Shown piece by piece: positions 7,790 through 15,834 of a stretch of 32,441 nucleotides of DNA (its first letter is position 1; the number at the start of each line of letters is the position of its first letter). A program made the position numbers and the translations under genes. The notes beneath the pieces are model-generated. The model did not search any database and was not told the origin of the DNA. It saw only the letters and a list, made by a program, of their open reading frames with translations. The DNA is from Rhodoferax sp. (lineage in GTDB: Bacteria; Pseudomonadota; Gammaproteobacteria; Burkholderiales; Burkholderiaceae_C). The stretch covers positions 1 through 32,441 of the forward strand of contig JAUXQA010000012.1 of the NCBI GenBank assembly GCA_030683195.1. The letters run 5' to 3'.

Positions 7790-8305
7790 ATGCCAGACCT
7801 GCAGCGAATCACCACGCAATACATCGATGCCGAAGACCGCCTTCGCCTCACCGGTGAACTCGCCCCAGGGGAAGTGGTCGTTCTCTGGCTGACCCAGCGT
7901 TTGATGCATCGCTTGATCGGTCATTTGTGCCGCAGCCTGGACGATCCGGCACCCCACCTGCCGCAAAGTCGGCGCTTGCAGGCCGATGTGATTCAGAGTT
8001 TTGCCCAGCAGGCGGCCAGAGCGCAACTGCCAGCGCAGCCCGCCGTGCAAGCCAGCGACGCATGCCAGCAATGGTTGGTGGCGGCTATCGATATCAGCCA
8101 AGCACCCAACAAGACCTCACTGACGTTCAAAGGCAGCCTGCCCAACCACGACGCCCGCCTGACCCTGCAGGAACAGCCACTTCGCCAGTGGCTCAGCATT
8201 GTGTTTGAACAGTGCACCCAAGCCGGCTGGCCCGTGGCGGTTTGGCCGGACTGGGTGAAAGAGGCCTCCCTGCCCTTGCATGATCAACCCACCCTGCTGC
8301 AATAG
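7790..8305 (+). CDS. Unknown protein in operon with the 73-residue gene
   Basis: A 171-residue soluble protein with no recognised domain. Its N-terminus (LQRITTQYIDAEDRLRLTGE, then VVVLWLTQRLMHRLIGHL) looks like a beta-strand pair followed by an amphipathic helix, a layout that repeats in the C-terminal half (TSLTFKG, RLTLQEQPLRQWL). There is no signal peptide and there are no cysteine clusters; Trp and Gln are frequent. A GAGGAAA ribosome-binding sequence precedes the ATG. It ends 78 bases before the end of the convergent RidA gene. Confidence 0.7.
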   Translation: MPDLQRITTQYIDAEDRLRLTGELAPGEVVVLWLTQRLMHRLIGHLCRSLDDPAPHLPQSRRLQADVIQSFAQQAARAQLPAQPAVQASDACQQWLVAAIDISQAPNKTSLTFKGSLPNHDARLTLQEQPLRQWLSIVFEQCTQAGWPVAVWPDWVKEASLPLHDQPTLLQ

Positions 8306-8383
8306 CGCGCGCTCCCGGGGCCGCCCCCCTTTGATCATGGCCAGTCAGCTTTGATAGTTTCTGGATTCACAGGCCAACGCCTG

Positions 8384-9628
8384 TCATGCTTTGGGCGGTG
8401 TTCCTTCGGCATTTGAGACGACAACATCGATTTGGATCAAAGCATTGCCGGCCAATCCAGATACGCCAACTGTTCTTCGGGCAGGAACACCGCCCGGGAA
8501 GAATGTGGTGTAAACCTCGTCCACCGCTGCCACGTCTTCGATGTTTTTAAGGGCGATGTTTACTTTCACTGTATCGCTCATGACGTGGCCGATACTTTCA
8601 ACAATCGCCTTGATGTTTTTCAGGCACTGGCCCGCCTGTTCCTTGACGCCGCCAGCGATCATTTCACCAGTTTTTGGATCCAAAGCCAATTGCGCTGAAA
8701 TATGGTTGTAGTGAGAAAAGGCGACAGTTTGTGAGAAGGGGCCTCTTGTCGCATTGTCCGTATTGTTTGCTTTGATGACGATGTTGCGCGCGTCTTCAAC
8801 CGCTTGCGGGGGTGTGCCGTCTCCGTGTGACACAACGGCTTCGATTTGCACCAACGCATCCATCGGCAACGCTGAAGCCACCACGGCCGTCAACGCTGGC
8901 ACATAGCCCGGGAAATATGTTTTATAGGCTGCAGTTGCAGTTTTGATGTCCGAGACATTTGTCACGAACAAGGTGATTCTGACCACATCATCCATCACGT
9001 GGTCGATGCTCTCCAAAATGCACCGGATGTTTTTCAGGCACTGCTCACTCTGCTCTTTGACGCCGCCCGCGACCAGTTCGCCAGTTTGGGGATCCAAAGG
9101 CAACTGGGCTGAGATATTGTTGTAGTGAGAAAAAGCGACGGTTTGTGTAGACAGAGGACTTTTGGGTGCGCTTTCCGTATTTCTTGCCACTTTGACAAGG
9201 TCGCCGGCCTGCGGCGCTTGCGGAATGGTGCCTTCGCCGTTGGATACAAGGGCTTCAATTTGCACCAGCGCACCCAGGGGTAAAGCGGCAACAGCAAGGG
9301 TTGTCCGGGTAGGAACATAGCCGGAGAAGAACGTTGTAAAAACTTCATCTACAGCGTCCATATCCGATATGTTCTTGACGAATGTAGTGAGCCTGACCAC
9401 ATCGTCCATCGCATGGTCGATGCTGTCCAGAATGGCCTTGATGTTTTCAAAGCACTGCCGCGCTTGCTCTTTGACACCGCCGGCCACCAATTCACCGGTT
9501 TTTGGATCGACAGGCAGCTGAGCTGCGAGATTGTTGTAGTGAGAGAACGCGACGGACTGTGAATAGGGGCCTGTACTTTTTGGCGCATTTGCCGTATTTC
9601 TTGCCAAGACTGCGTTGTAGTTACTCAT
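8384..9628 (-). CDS. Three-domain RidA/YjgF/YER057c fusion protein
   Basis: A 414-residue protein of three tandem RidA-type domains with an exact 138-residue period (about 1-138, 139-276, 277-414). Each repeats (F)SHYN(N/H), AQL.(V/L)DP.TGE, GGVKEQ and the terminal (Q)I(E/D) strand. Normal RidA proteins are about 125-130 residues and act as homotrimers with active sites between subunits, deaminating reactive enamines/imines. Domain 1 keeps the substrate-binding Arg (R108, PTRTT) and Glu (E125). Domain 2 has Leu246 in place of Arg and keeps E263. Domain 3 keeps R384 but has Asp401 instead of Glu. The sites are therefore unequal. The ATG at 9628 is chosen because domain 1 begins there; the longer frame adds 24 residues without similarity. 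A hand-counted 60-base sample (8701-8760) is 50% G+C, well below its neighbours, hinting at acquisition. Nothing suggests a signal peptide, so it is likely cytoplasmic. Confidence 0.9.
   Translation of the reverse strand: MSNYNAVLARNTANAPKSTGPYSQSVAFSHYNNLAAQLPVDPKTGELVAGGVKEQARQCFENIKAILDSIDHAMDDVVRLTTFVKNISDMDAVDEVFTTFFSGYVPTRTTLAVAALPLGALVQIEALVSNGEGTIPQAPQAGDLVKVARNTESAPKSPLSTQTVAFSHYNNISAQLPLDPQTGELVAGGVKEQSEQCLKNIRCILESIDHVMDDVVRITLFVTNVSDIKTATAAYKTYFPGYVPALTAVVASALPMDALVQIEAVVSHGDGTPPQAVEDARNIVIKANNTDNATRGPFSQTVAFSHYNHISAQLALDPKTGEMIAGGVKEQAGQCLKNIKAIVESIGHVMSDTVKVNIALKNIEDVAAVDEVYTTFFPGGVPARRTVGVSGLAGNALIQIDVVVSNAEGTPPKA
8387..9628 (-). repeat. Three in-frame 414-base coding repeats (RidA domains)
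   Basis: The coding sequence of the RidA fusion consists of three direct units of 414 bases: 9628-9215, 9214-8801 and 8800-8387. Equivalent residues keep perfect register (R108/L246/R384 and E125/E263/D401). Protein similarity is high while the DNA has diverged at many positions, so the triplication is old and is not an assembly artefact. Confidence 0.85.
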
Positions 9629-9947
9629 GAGATGATTGAATTCTGGGGTTGTAGTTGTAAGCTGATTTAACGTGATTTGGAAACCGGACAAGCATTTCAA
9701 CTGCCTTCTGGACAGAATCGTAGCTTTGATCGACCACTAACCCACGTTAAAACCCTAGGGATTCTCGCTGCAGACCGACTCTTGGGCAAGCCACTGCCAT
9801 CACCAAAAATGTGCCTGCTGGTCGAAGACATGGTCGCCTGACACCAGCCCGCCCAAAGCGGGGCAGGACCGGTGTGAATGATGCGAATTCAATAGCTGCA
9901 AACACAATAGACACGCCGGCCAGAGGTCAATTTTTCCATAAAAAGCC
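9629..9947. other. Intergenic region between the RidA fusion and the GlxA-type regulator
   Basis: About 320 bases without a gene. It holds the upstream region of the RidA fusion (minus strand; a weak TTGTCC/TAAATC promoter-like pair may lie near 9660-9700), the palindrome CCCTAGGG near 9752, an imperfect hairpin around 9840-9876 (ACACC...GGTGT outside CCCG...CGGG), and a dispersed repeat copy at 9888-9935. No further coding sequence is supported. Confidence 0.5.
9888..9935 (+). repeat. Dispersed extragenic repeat, copy 1
   Basis: This 48-base stretch starts TTCAATAGC and ends ACGCCGGCCAGAGGTCAATTT plus TT. It matches 15835-15882 at 36 of 48 positions without gaps, in the same orientation; the last 23 bases hold a 21-base identical block. 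It lies just beyond the 3' end of the GlxA-type gene. It resembles the short intergenic repeats common in Rhodoferax/Polaromonas genomes (recollection, not searched). Confidence 0.75.
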
Positions 9948-10976
9948 TCATGCCACCCCCACCCAGCGCTTGCGGCTGGTGCGCAGGCTGTAGCGGGCGC
10001 GGTAGGCGGCCGGCAGGTCGCCGGTCTGGCGGGCAAAAAGCCGCCGGAAGGTGCCGGTGTCCTGGTAGCCGCACATCTGCCCGACCTGCTCCACGCTCAC
10101 ATAGGTGGTCTCCAGCAGCACCCGCGCGCGGGCCACGCGCAGGCCATGCAAATAGTCCAGCGGGCTTTGTCCGTAGGCGCTGGCAAAGTGGCGCAAGAGC
10201 GTGCGTGGGCTGGTGGCAGCGGCCTGCGCCGTGGCACTCAGGCTGTAGGGCTCGGTCATGTGGTCTTCCAGCCAGCGGCGCGCCCGCTCCAGCGCGCCGG
10301 GGGGCAGCAGGCGGGGCAGGCCACCCAGCGCCATGCCGGCGGCCACCTGCTGACGCGACTCAGAGTGCAAAAAAACGTGGGCTGCGGCCATCGCCAGCTC
10401 GGCCACGGGGGTGTGACTCAGCATGTTCAGCACCACCTCGGTGGCCAATACCGGAGAGTCACAGGTCCAGACCCGGTCGTCCACGGTCCAGGGCCGGTCG
10501 GTCACCAGGGCCACGCCCGGGGCGTGGCGCAGCACCGGCCCGACAAACGGCCACGGCACCACCGCCTGACGCTGCAAAAGCCCCACTTCGCCCAGTAACG
10601 CCACCCCTGTGCTGAGCCCGGCGACCAAGCCACCCGCGGTATGCACTTGCGCCAGCCGGGCGGCTGACGGGGCAGCCTGGGTGACGAGTTGGTCCAGGTG
10701 GGGCCCGCTTTGCGCGTGCCAGCCGGGCACCACCACCATCGAGGCGCGCCCCCGCCAGCGTGACCCCTGAGGCAGAGACTGCGGCACGCGGGCACCTCGG
10801 GCGCACCACCAGCGCCAAGTCACCGGATCGGTCACGCGGGGCGTGCGCATGGCGGCCACCAGGTTGATGCAGCGCAGCACATCCACCACGGCCAACGCGG
10901 CCCCGGCCAGAACCTCGGGCCCCCAAAAAATGTCAATACACAACACGGGGCTGGCGGTTTGGGCAGGCAATGACAT
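9948..10976 (-). CDS. GlxA-type regulator (DJ-1/PfpI-like domain plus AraC HTH)
   Basis: A 342-residue transcription regulator. Residues about 10-190 form a DJ-1/PfpI (class I glutamine amidotransferase-like) domain. At the nucleophile elbow it reads LSTGVALLGEVGLL where enzymes of the fold have Cys, so it is a ligand-sensing rather than catalytic domain. The C-terminal part is an AraC/XylS DNA-binding domain with two HTH motifs: SLSATAQAAATSPRTLLRHF and VSVEQVGQMCGYQDTGTFRRLF. It is divergent from the TctC-peptidase-desulfhydrase operon with 95 bases between starts, and is the obvious candidate regulator of it. GlxA-family members often control use of nitrogen compounds such as arginine, carnitine or choline; the effector here is unknown. 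Confidence 0.92.
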   Translation of the reverse strand: MSLPAQTASPVLCIDIFWGPEVLAGAALAVVDVLRCINLVAAMRTPRVTDPVTWRWWCARGARVPQSLPQGSRWRGRASMVVVPGWHAQSGPHLDQLVTQAAPSAARLAQVHTAGGLVAGLSTGVALLGEVGLLQRQAVVPWPFVGPVLRHAPGVALVTDRPWTVDDRVWTCDSPVLATEVVLNMLSHTPVAELAMAAAHVFLHSESRQQVAAGMALGGLPRLLPPGALERARRWLEDHMTEPYSLSATAQAAATSPRTLLRHFASAYGQSPLDYLHGLRVARARVLLETTYVSVEQVGQMCGYQDTGTFRRLFARQTGDLPAAYRARYSLRTSRKRWVGVA

Positions 10977-10998
10977 GGCGAAAACACCCTCTATGTTG

Positions 10999-11009
10999 GC
11001 AACTGTTGC
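10999..11009. promoter_or_regulatory. Short palindrome in the divergent glxA-type/tctC promoter region
   Basis: GCAA-CTG-TTGC, an 11-base inverted repeat, lies within the 95 bases separating the GlxA-type regulator from the TctC gene. AraC-type regulators more often bind direct repeats, so this is only a possible operator half. No convincing -35/-10 pair was found around it. Confidence 0.25.
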
Positions 11010-11071
11010 ACTTTAGCCCAGGGCGCTTATCCCGTAGCATGAATCCTTCATCTGACCCACCAGGAGTTTTC

Positions 11072-12088
11072 ATGCGCTCACTGCCTCTTGCCGCCGCCCC
11101 TGCCTCACACGGCGGGCCCCGACCGAGCCGCCGCCATGTGGTGCTGGCGGGTGCCGCCACGCTGGCCGCTCCCCTGGCTTGGGCTCAACCCGGCTTCCCC
11201 AGCAAGCCGCTCACGCTGATCGTGCCGTTCACGGCGGGCGGTGCGTCGGATGTGGGCGCCCGCATGCTGGGCACGGAGCTGGGCAAACTGCTGGGCCAGA
11301 CCGTGGTGGTGGAAAACCTGGCCGGCGCCGGTGGCGCACTGGCCGTGCAAAAACTCATTCGCGCACCCGCCGACGGCCACACGCTGCTCTACGGCGGCAT
11401 GAGCGAGACCTTGCTGGTGCCTCTGATCAACCCCAGCCTGGGCTACAAACCCGAAGACCTGTTGCCCGTGGCCCTGGCGGGCAGCTCACCTATTTTGTTT
11501 GTGGTGCGACCTGAATTCCCGGCCAACACCATGGACGAGCTGGTGGCCCTCGTGCGCAAAAACCCCGGCAAGTACAGCTTTGGATCCGCCGGCATTGGCT
11601 CGTTTGCCCATGTGATGGGTGAGGTGGTCAAGGAGCGCGCGGGCATGTTCATGGTGCACATCCCGTACCGGGGCGGGCAGCAAATCATCACCGATGTGAT
11701 TGGCGGCCAACTCGACATGGGCATCACCACCGCCGCCAACGCGGCGTCGATGATTGCCAACAAACGGATCAAGGCGCTGGGCGTGTCGGCGGGGGAACGG
11801 GTGCCGGTAATCAAGGACGTGCCGACTTTCTCTGAGTCAAATGCACTCAAGGGCCTGCAGATGAGTGTGTGGGCTTTTGTTTACGCCCCCAACAACACGC
11901 CCGCAGCGGTAGTGGAACGGCTGAACACGGCCATCAACACCGCTCTGATGGTGCCCGCGCTCAAGGAGGCACGGGTTCGGCTGGCCTCCGACCTGCCCTC
12001 ACTGATGACGCCGGCACAGTCTCGCGCCTTTATTGCGGCAGAACAGGCACTGTACAAGCCGGTAACCAGCCGCATCAAGCCGGAGTAG
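11072..12088 (+). CDS. Tripartite tricarboxylate transporter substrate-binding protein (TctC/Bug family)
   Basis: A 338-residue periplasmic binding protein. The N-terminus carries a twin-arginine-like export signal (RPSRRHVVLAGAATLAAPLAWA). The mature protein starts QPGFPSKPLTLIVPFTAGGASDVGAR, the hallmark opening of Bug proteins, followed by VVENLAGAGGALA and the ligand-loop region GSAGIGSFAHVMGE. The ATG at 11072 is preferred to one at 11039 because AGGAG lies five bases before it. The membrane subunits TctA/TctB are not in the window, as is usual for orphan Bug proteins, so it must borrow a transporter or act as a sensor. It is the first gene of a four-gene operon with two peptidases and a PLP desulfhydrase, suggesting that its ligand is their substrate. 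Confidence 0.92.
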   Translation: MRSLPLAAAPASHGGPRPSRRHVVLAGAATLAAPLAWAQPGFPSKPLTLIVPFTAGGASDVGARMLGTELGKLLGQTVVVENLAGAGGALAVQKLIRAPADGHTLLYGGMSETLLVPLINPSLGYKPEDLLPVALAGSSPILFVVRPEFPANTMDELVALVRKNPGKYSFGSAGIGSFAHVMGEVVKERAGMFMVHIPYRGGQQIITDVIGGQLDMGITTAANAASMIANKRIKALGVSAGERVPVIKDVPTFSESNALKGLQMSVWAFVYAPNNTPAAVVERLNTAINTALMVPALKEARVRLASDLPSLMTPAQSRAFIAAEQALYKPVTSRIKPE

Positions 12089-12091
12089 GCG

Positions 12092-13273
12092 ATGCCAGAA
12101 ACCGCAAATCAAAGCGCGCACGCAGCACAACCCGGGCAAGCCCAAGACCCCCAAGACGCAGCCAACGGCACTGGCGGTTACGCCCCAAACTACGCGACCG
12201 CCCGCCAGCAGTTTCTGGCCGCAGCCACTCTGGCGGGCGTTGCGCTGGAGAGCCTGCCACACCCGCAACGCGGCCCCGACGGCGGCGAACTCGCCATTGA
12301 CCTGGCCTGGCTGGGCCCGCGCGACGCCCGACGCGTGCTGGTGCTGATCAGCGGCACGCATGGCGTGGAGGGCTACCAGGGCAGCGCAGCGCAAGTGGGC
12401 TTCTTGGGCCACACCGCCAGCACCCTGCCAGCGGATACTGCCGCGCTCTTGATACATGGCCTGAACCCGTACGGCTTCGCCTGGGTGCGCCGGGTGAATG
12501 AAGACAACGTCGACCTGAACCGCAACTACCTGGACTTCTCGCGCCCGCTGCCCAGCAACCCGGGCTACGGGCAAGTGCACACCCTGATCCTGCCCGAGGC
12601 ACTCACCCCGGCGGCACTGGGGCAGGTGCAGCAGCAGTTGGTGGATTACATGGCGCGCGTGGGCAAGGCGGCAGCCGCCACGGCCATCACCGGGGGGCAG
12701 TACACCCATCCGGACGGCATTTTTTATGGCGGCCAGGGCCTGTGCTGGTCCAACCGCCAACTGGCCAGCATCGCCGGACGCTACCTGCAGCAGGCCCGCG
12801 TGATCTGCGTGCTGGACCACCACACTGGCTTGGGACCGGTAGGCCACACCGAGCTGATCTGCCGCCACCCCGCAGGCTCGCCCGAGCTGGCACTGGCACG
12901 CGCCTGGCTGGGGCCGGATGTCACTTCCCCGGCCGCAGGCGAATCGGCCTCGGCCGTGATTGATGGCAATGTGCGCATGGCCTTTGGCAGCCTGTGCCCG
13001 CACGCGCAAGTGGTGTCGGTCTGCCCCGAGGTCGGCACGGCCCCCGAGTCCCAGGTGCTGGCGGCCTTGCTGGCTGACAACTGGCTGCACCAGCGCGGCG
13101 CGCCACTCTCGGCACTGGGTGACGGTGTGCGCCAGCAAATGATGGGTGCCTTTTGCCCCCGCGATGCCGCCTGGCGCGCCCAGGCGTTGGCGCGCGCCAT
13201 GGCCATCCACCGCAGCGCACTGGTCGGGCTGAGCAGCGTGGCGCTTGAACCGCTCGCGCTGGATCACGCATGA
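12092..13273 (+). CDS. DUF2817 (M14-like) zinc metallopeptidase
   Basis: A 393-residue carboxypeptidase-like enzyme of the DUF2817 family, related to M14 zinc carboxypeptidases. The zinc motif is ISGTHGVEGYQGS (H90, E93), the substrate region is HGLNPYGFAWVRRVNEDNVDLNRN, and a third metal ligand is probably a His in VLDHHTGLGPVGHTE. The first 30 residues are a Gln/Ala-rich tail that is not a signal peptide, so the enzyme is probably cytoplasmic. The ATG follows the TctC stop by three bases with GGAG upstream, and its own stop overlaps the next ATG (ATGA). The true substrate of this family is not established; its operon suggests a modified amino acid or small peptide. Confidence 0.88.
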   Translation: MPETANQSAHAAQPGQAQDPQDAANGTGGYAPNYATARQQFLAAATLAGVALESLPHPQRGPDGGELAIDLAWLGPRDARRVLVLISGTHGVEGYQGSAAQVGFLGHTASTLPADTAALLIHGLNPYGFAWVRRVNEDNVDLNRNYLDFSRPLPSNPGYGQVHTLILPEALTPAALGQVQQQLVDYMARVGKAAAATAITGGQYTHPDGIFYGGQGLCWSNRQLASIAGRYLQQARVICVLDHHTGLGPVGHTELICRHPAGSPELALARAWLGPDVTSPAAGESASAVIDGNVRMAFGSLCPHAQVVSVCPEVGTAPESQVLAALLADNWLHQRGAPLSALGDGVRQQMMGAFCPRDAAWRAQALARAMAIHRSALVGLSSVALEPLALDHA

Positions 13274-14814
13274 ACGCCGCAGCTTCACTTGCGCCCCGCC
13301 CCCTGCGTGTGGGTGTGTGCGGCTTCTTTATTGAGTGCAACCGTTGGTCCCCGCTGAGCACGGCCGACAGCTTCTTCGCCGGCATGGACCTGGCCGGTGA
13401 CGCCCTGCAAGCCGAACTCCGGCGCGAGCAGCCCCGCACCTTGCCCGACACGGCCGGCTTTGTGGCCGCCATGAACCGGCTCGGGCCTTGGGAACCTGTG
13501 GCCTTGCGCTTGGCCGCAGCCCAGCCCGGAGGCCCGGTGATGCACAGCTACTTCGAATCTGTCGCCCGAGATATCGAAGCGCGCCTGCTGGCCGCAGGCC
13601 CGCTGGACGCCGTGTTCATTTCATCCCATGGCGCCGCGCTGACCACCGAATGCGACGACCCGGATGGCGAGTTGTTTGAACGCATCCGCGCCATCGTGGG
13701 ACCAAATGTGCCAGTGGTGGCAGTGCTGGACTTGCACACCAATGTGTCGAGTCGCATGACCGATGCCCTGTCTGCGTTTGTCGCTTACCGCACCAACCCC
13801 CACACCGACCTGCGCGAGCGCGGTGAAGAGGCCGCGCAACTCCTGTACACGCTAGTGGCCCACGGCCCTGGAGTGGTGGAACTCGTCAAATTGCCCCTGG
13901 TTCCCCCGGCCACCACGCAACTGGTGAGGCCCGGCTCGCCTTACGCCGATCTGATTGCACTGGGGCAGACCCAGGCGGGTGGGTCAATTCTGAACGTGTC
14001 GCTGTGCGGCGGCTTTGCGTTGGCGGACTGCGCCAAGTGCGGCTTTTCAGTGGTGGTGACTGCGCAAGACGGCAACCGGGCTGCTGCCCGGGCCCTGGCG
14101 ACCGAACTCGCGCGCGCCGTGTGGCAGCAGCGCCACCGATTTGTCTCGCCGCTCACGCCTTTGCCCGATGCCGTGCGCGCTGCCGTGCTGGCCGGCCGCC
14201 CCGGGGGCCAGCCCCTGATATTGGCGGACGTGGCCGACAACCCGGGCGGTGGCGGGGGTGGCAACACCGTCACGCTCCTGCTCGCCCTGCTCAGTTCGGG
14301 TGCCCAGGGTGTCTTGCTGGGGGTGTTCACCGACGCCGCACTGGCCAGCGAAGCCCACGCGCGGGGCGTCGGCGCTGAATTCACCGCGCACTTCAACCGC
14401 GACAGCACCGATCCAGTGATTGCACCCTCCCTCAGTCACCCGGCCCGCGTGCTGACCCTGTCCGACGGGCGTTTTGTCGGGCGCCAAGGCATGGTGAGCG
14501 GCTCGCAGCAGACCATGGGGCACTCGGCCCTGCTGGACCTGGGCGGCGTGCGGGTAGCGGTGATCTCACAGCGCCAGCAACTCATTGACCCCGCGCAACT
14601 TGACGTGCTGGGCGTGGACCTCGGCACCGTGTGCACCCTGGCCGTCAAGAGCCGAGGGCATTTTCGGGCCGCTTTTGAGGGGTTTGCACCGCCTGACCGC
14701 ATACTGGAGGTGGATTGCCCCGGCCTGACCACGCCCAACCTCGCCACCTTGGCGTGGACCCGCCTGCCGCGCCCTATTTTCCCCCTTGACCAAGACCTTA
14801 CCTGGACCCCCTGA
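13270..14814 (+). CDS. M81 family (MlrC-like) metallopeptidase
   Basis: A 514-residue metallopeptidase related to microcystinase C (MlrC), which cleaves linearised microcystin. Likely metal-site residues are in SSHGAALTTE (H120), VLDLHTNVSSRM (D154, H156) and YRTNPHTD (H178). The glycine-rich ADVADNPGGGGGGNTV loop and the C-terminal MlrC_C domain are present. The opening VGVCGFFIECNRWSPLST is the family's standard N-terminus. Length is normal. It overlaps the DUF2817 gene by four bases and is followed two bases later by the PLP enzyme, so one transcript is near certain. M81 members are widespread in Burkholderiales that do not meet microcystin, so another amide-containing substrate is more likely here. 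Confidence 0.92.
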   Translation: MNAAASLAPRPLRVGVCGFFIECNRWSPLSTADSFFAGMDLAGDALQAELRREQPRTLPDTAGFVAAMNRLGPWEPVALRLAAAQPGGPVMHSYFESVARDIEARLLAAGPLDAVFISSHGAALTTECDDPDGELFERIRAIVGPNVPVVAVLDLHTNVSSRMTDALSAFVAYRTNPHTDLRERGEEAAQLLYTLVAHGPGVVELVKLPLVPPATTQLVRPGSPYADLIALGQTQAGGSILNVSLCGGFALADCAKCGFSVVVTAQDGNRAAARALATELARAVWQQRHRFVSPLTPLPDAVRAAVLAGRPGGQPLILADVADNPGGGGGGNTVTLLLALLSSGAQGVLLGVFTDAALASEAHARGVGAEFTAHFNRDSTDPVIAPSLSHPARVLTLSDGRFVGRQGMVSGSQQTMGHSALLDLGGVRVAVISQRQQLIDPAQLDVLGVDLGTVCTLAVKSRGHFRAAFEGFAPPDRILEVDCPGLTTPNLATLAWTRLPRPIFPLDQDLTWTP

Positions 14815-14816
14815 AC

Positions 14817-15827
14817 ATGGACTTATCCCGCTTTCCCCGCCGCCGTTACTCAGTTGGACCCACACCCCTGGAGTTTTTGCCCAACTTCACCCGCGCCCTG
14901 AGCCCCCAGGGCGACGGCCCCAACATCTGGATCAAGCGCGATGACATGCTGGGCCTGTTCCCCGGCGGCAACAAGACCCGCAAGCTCGAATTTTTGATGG
15001 CCGATGCCCTGGCCCAGGGCACCGACACGCTCATCACCTGCGGCGCGCCCCAAAGCAACCACTGCCGCATTACGCTGGCGGCCGCCGTCAAAGAAGGCCT
15101 CAAATGCCGCTTTGTGATTGAAGAGCGGGTGCCCGGCAGCTTCAACGAGACGGCCAGCGGCAACCATTTCATGTTCCGCCTCATGGGCGTGGAGTCCCTC
15201 ACCGTGGTGCCCGGAGGCAGCAACATGGCCGCTGCCATGCAACAGGTGGCCGACGAGCTGGCTGCCGAGGGCCGCAAGGGCTACATCATCCCCGGCGGCG
15301 GCTCCAACGCACTGGGCGGCCTGGGTTACGTGGCCTGTGCGCAAGAGCTGCAAGAGCAGTTTTTCGAGCAAGGCGTGCGCATCGACCGCGTGGTGGTGGG
15401 CTCCGGCAGCTCGGGCACGCACGGCGGGCTGCTTGCAGGATTTTTGGGCAACCACATCAACATCCCCATCGTGGGCATTGGCGTGAGCCGCGATCCCGCC
15501 GATCAGGAGCCGCTGGTGCACAAGGAAGCGCAGGCCGTGGCCGACCTGCTGGGCACTGGCATGACCATTCCGCGCGACGCGGTGGTGAGCGTGGGCGGCT
15601 ACTGGCAACCCAAATACTCCATCCCGAACGACGCCATGGTGGAGGCCGTGCAACTCCTGGCCCGCACCGAGGCAATTCTCCTGGACCCGGTCTACACCGG
15701 CAAAATCATGGCCGGCCTGATCGGCCTGGCACGCCAAGGCTTTTTCAAACCGGGCGAAAACGTGCTGTTTTTACACACCGGCGGCATGCCGTCCCTGCAC
15801 GCCTATGAACGGGAGTTGCTGGCCTGA
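14817..15827 (+). CDS. D-cysteine desulfhydrase / L-cysteate sulfo-lyase-like PLP enzyme
   Basis: A 336-residue fold-type II PLP enzyme of the ACC deaminase/D-cysteine desulfhydrase family. The PLP lysine is K53 in GGNKTRKLEF. The Ser/Asn region is APQSNHCRI, the phosphate-binding loop is GSGSSGTHGGLLAGF, and the C-terminal ligand loop is LFLHTGGMPSLHAYE. Known members release sulfide plus pyruvate and ammonia from D-cysteine (DcyD) or sulfite from L-cysteate (CuyA); these two cannot be separated reliably by eye. It is the last gene of the TctC-DUF2817-M81 operon and is followed by a copy of the dispersed repeat. The reaction passes through an aminoacrylate-type intermediate, the kind of compound RidA proteins hydrolyse, which links it to the RidA fusion nearby. 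Confidence 0.9.
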   Translation: MDLSRFPRRRYSVGPTPLEFLPNFTRALSPQGDGPNIWIKRDDMLGLFPGGNKTRKLEFLMADALAQGTDTLITCGAPQSNHCRITLAAAVKEGLKCRFVIEERVPGSFNETASGNHFMFRLMGVESLTVVPGGSNMAAAMQQVADELAAEGRKGYIIPGGGSNALGGLGYVACAQELQEQFFEQGVRIDRVVVGSGSSGTHGGLLAGFLGNHINIPIVGIGVSRDPADQEPLVHKEAQAVADLLGTGMTIPRDAVVSVGGYWQPKYSIPNDAMVEAVQLLARTEAILLDPVYTGKIMAGLIGLARQGFFKPGENVLFLHTGGMPSLHAYERELLA

Positions 15828-15834
15828 TTATTAT

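Noticed and set aside
8387..9628. RidA triplication as an assembly artefact
   Set aside because: The three units differ at many bases and residues, so they are old diverged copies, not duplicated reads.
9629..9700. Upstream start for the RidA fusion (24 extra residues)
   Set aside because: The extra residues have no RidA similarity and no ribosome site; domain 1 begins at the ATG at 9628.
11999..13288. Minus-strand open frame of 429 codons
   Set aside because: Antisense to the DUF2817 peptidase, which carries clear zinc motifs; no ribosome site and shadow-like composition.
14850..15737. Long minus-strand open frame (295 codons)
   Set aside because: Antisense to the PLP enzyme; His/Ala/Gly-rich shadow translation without any domain.
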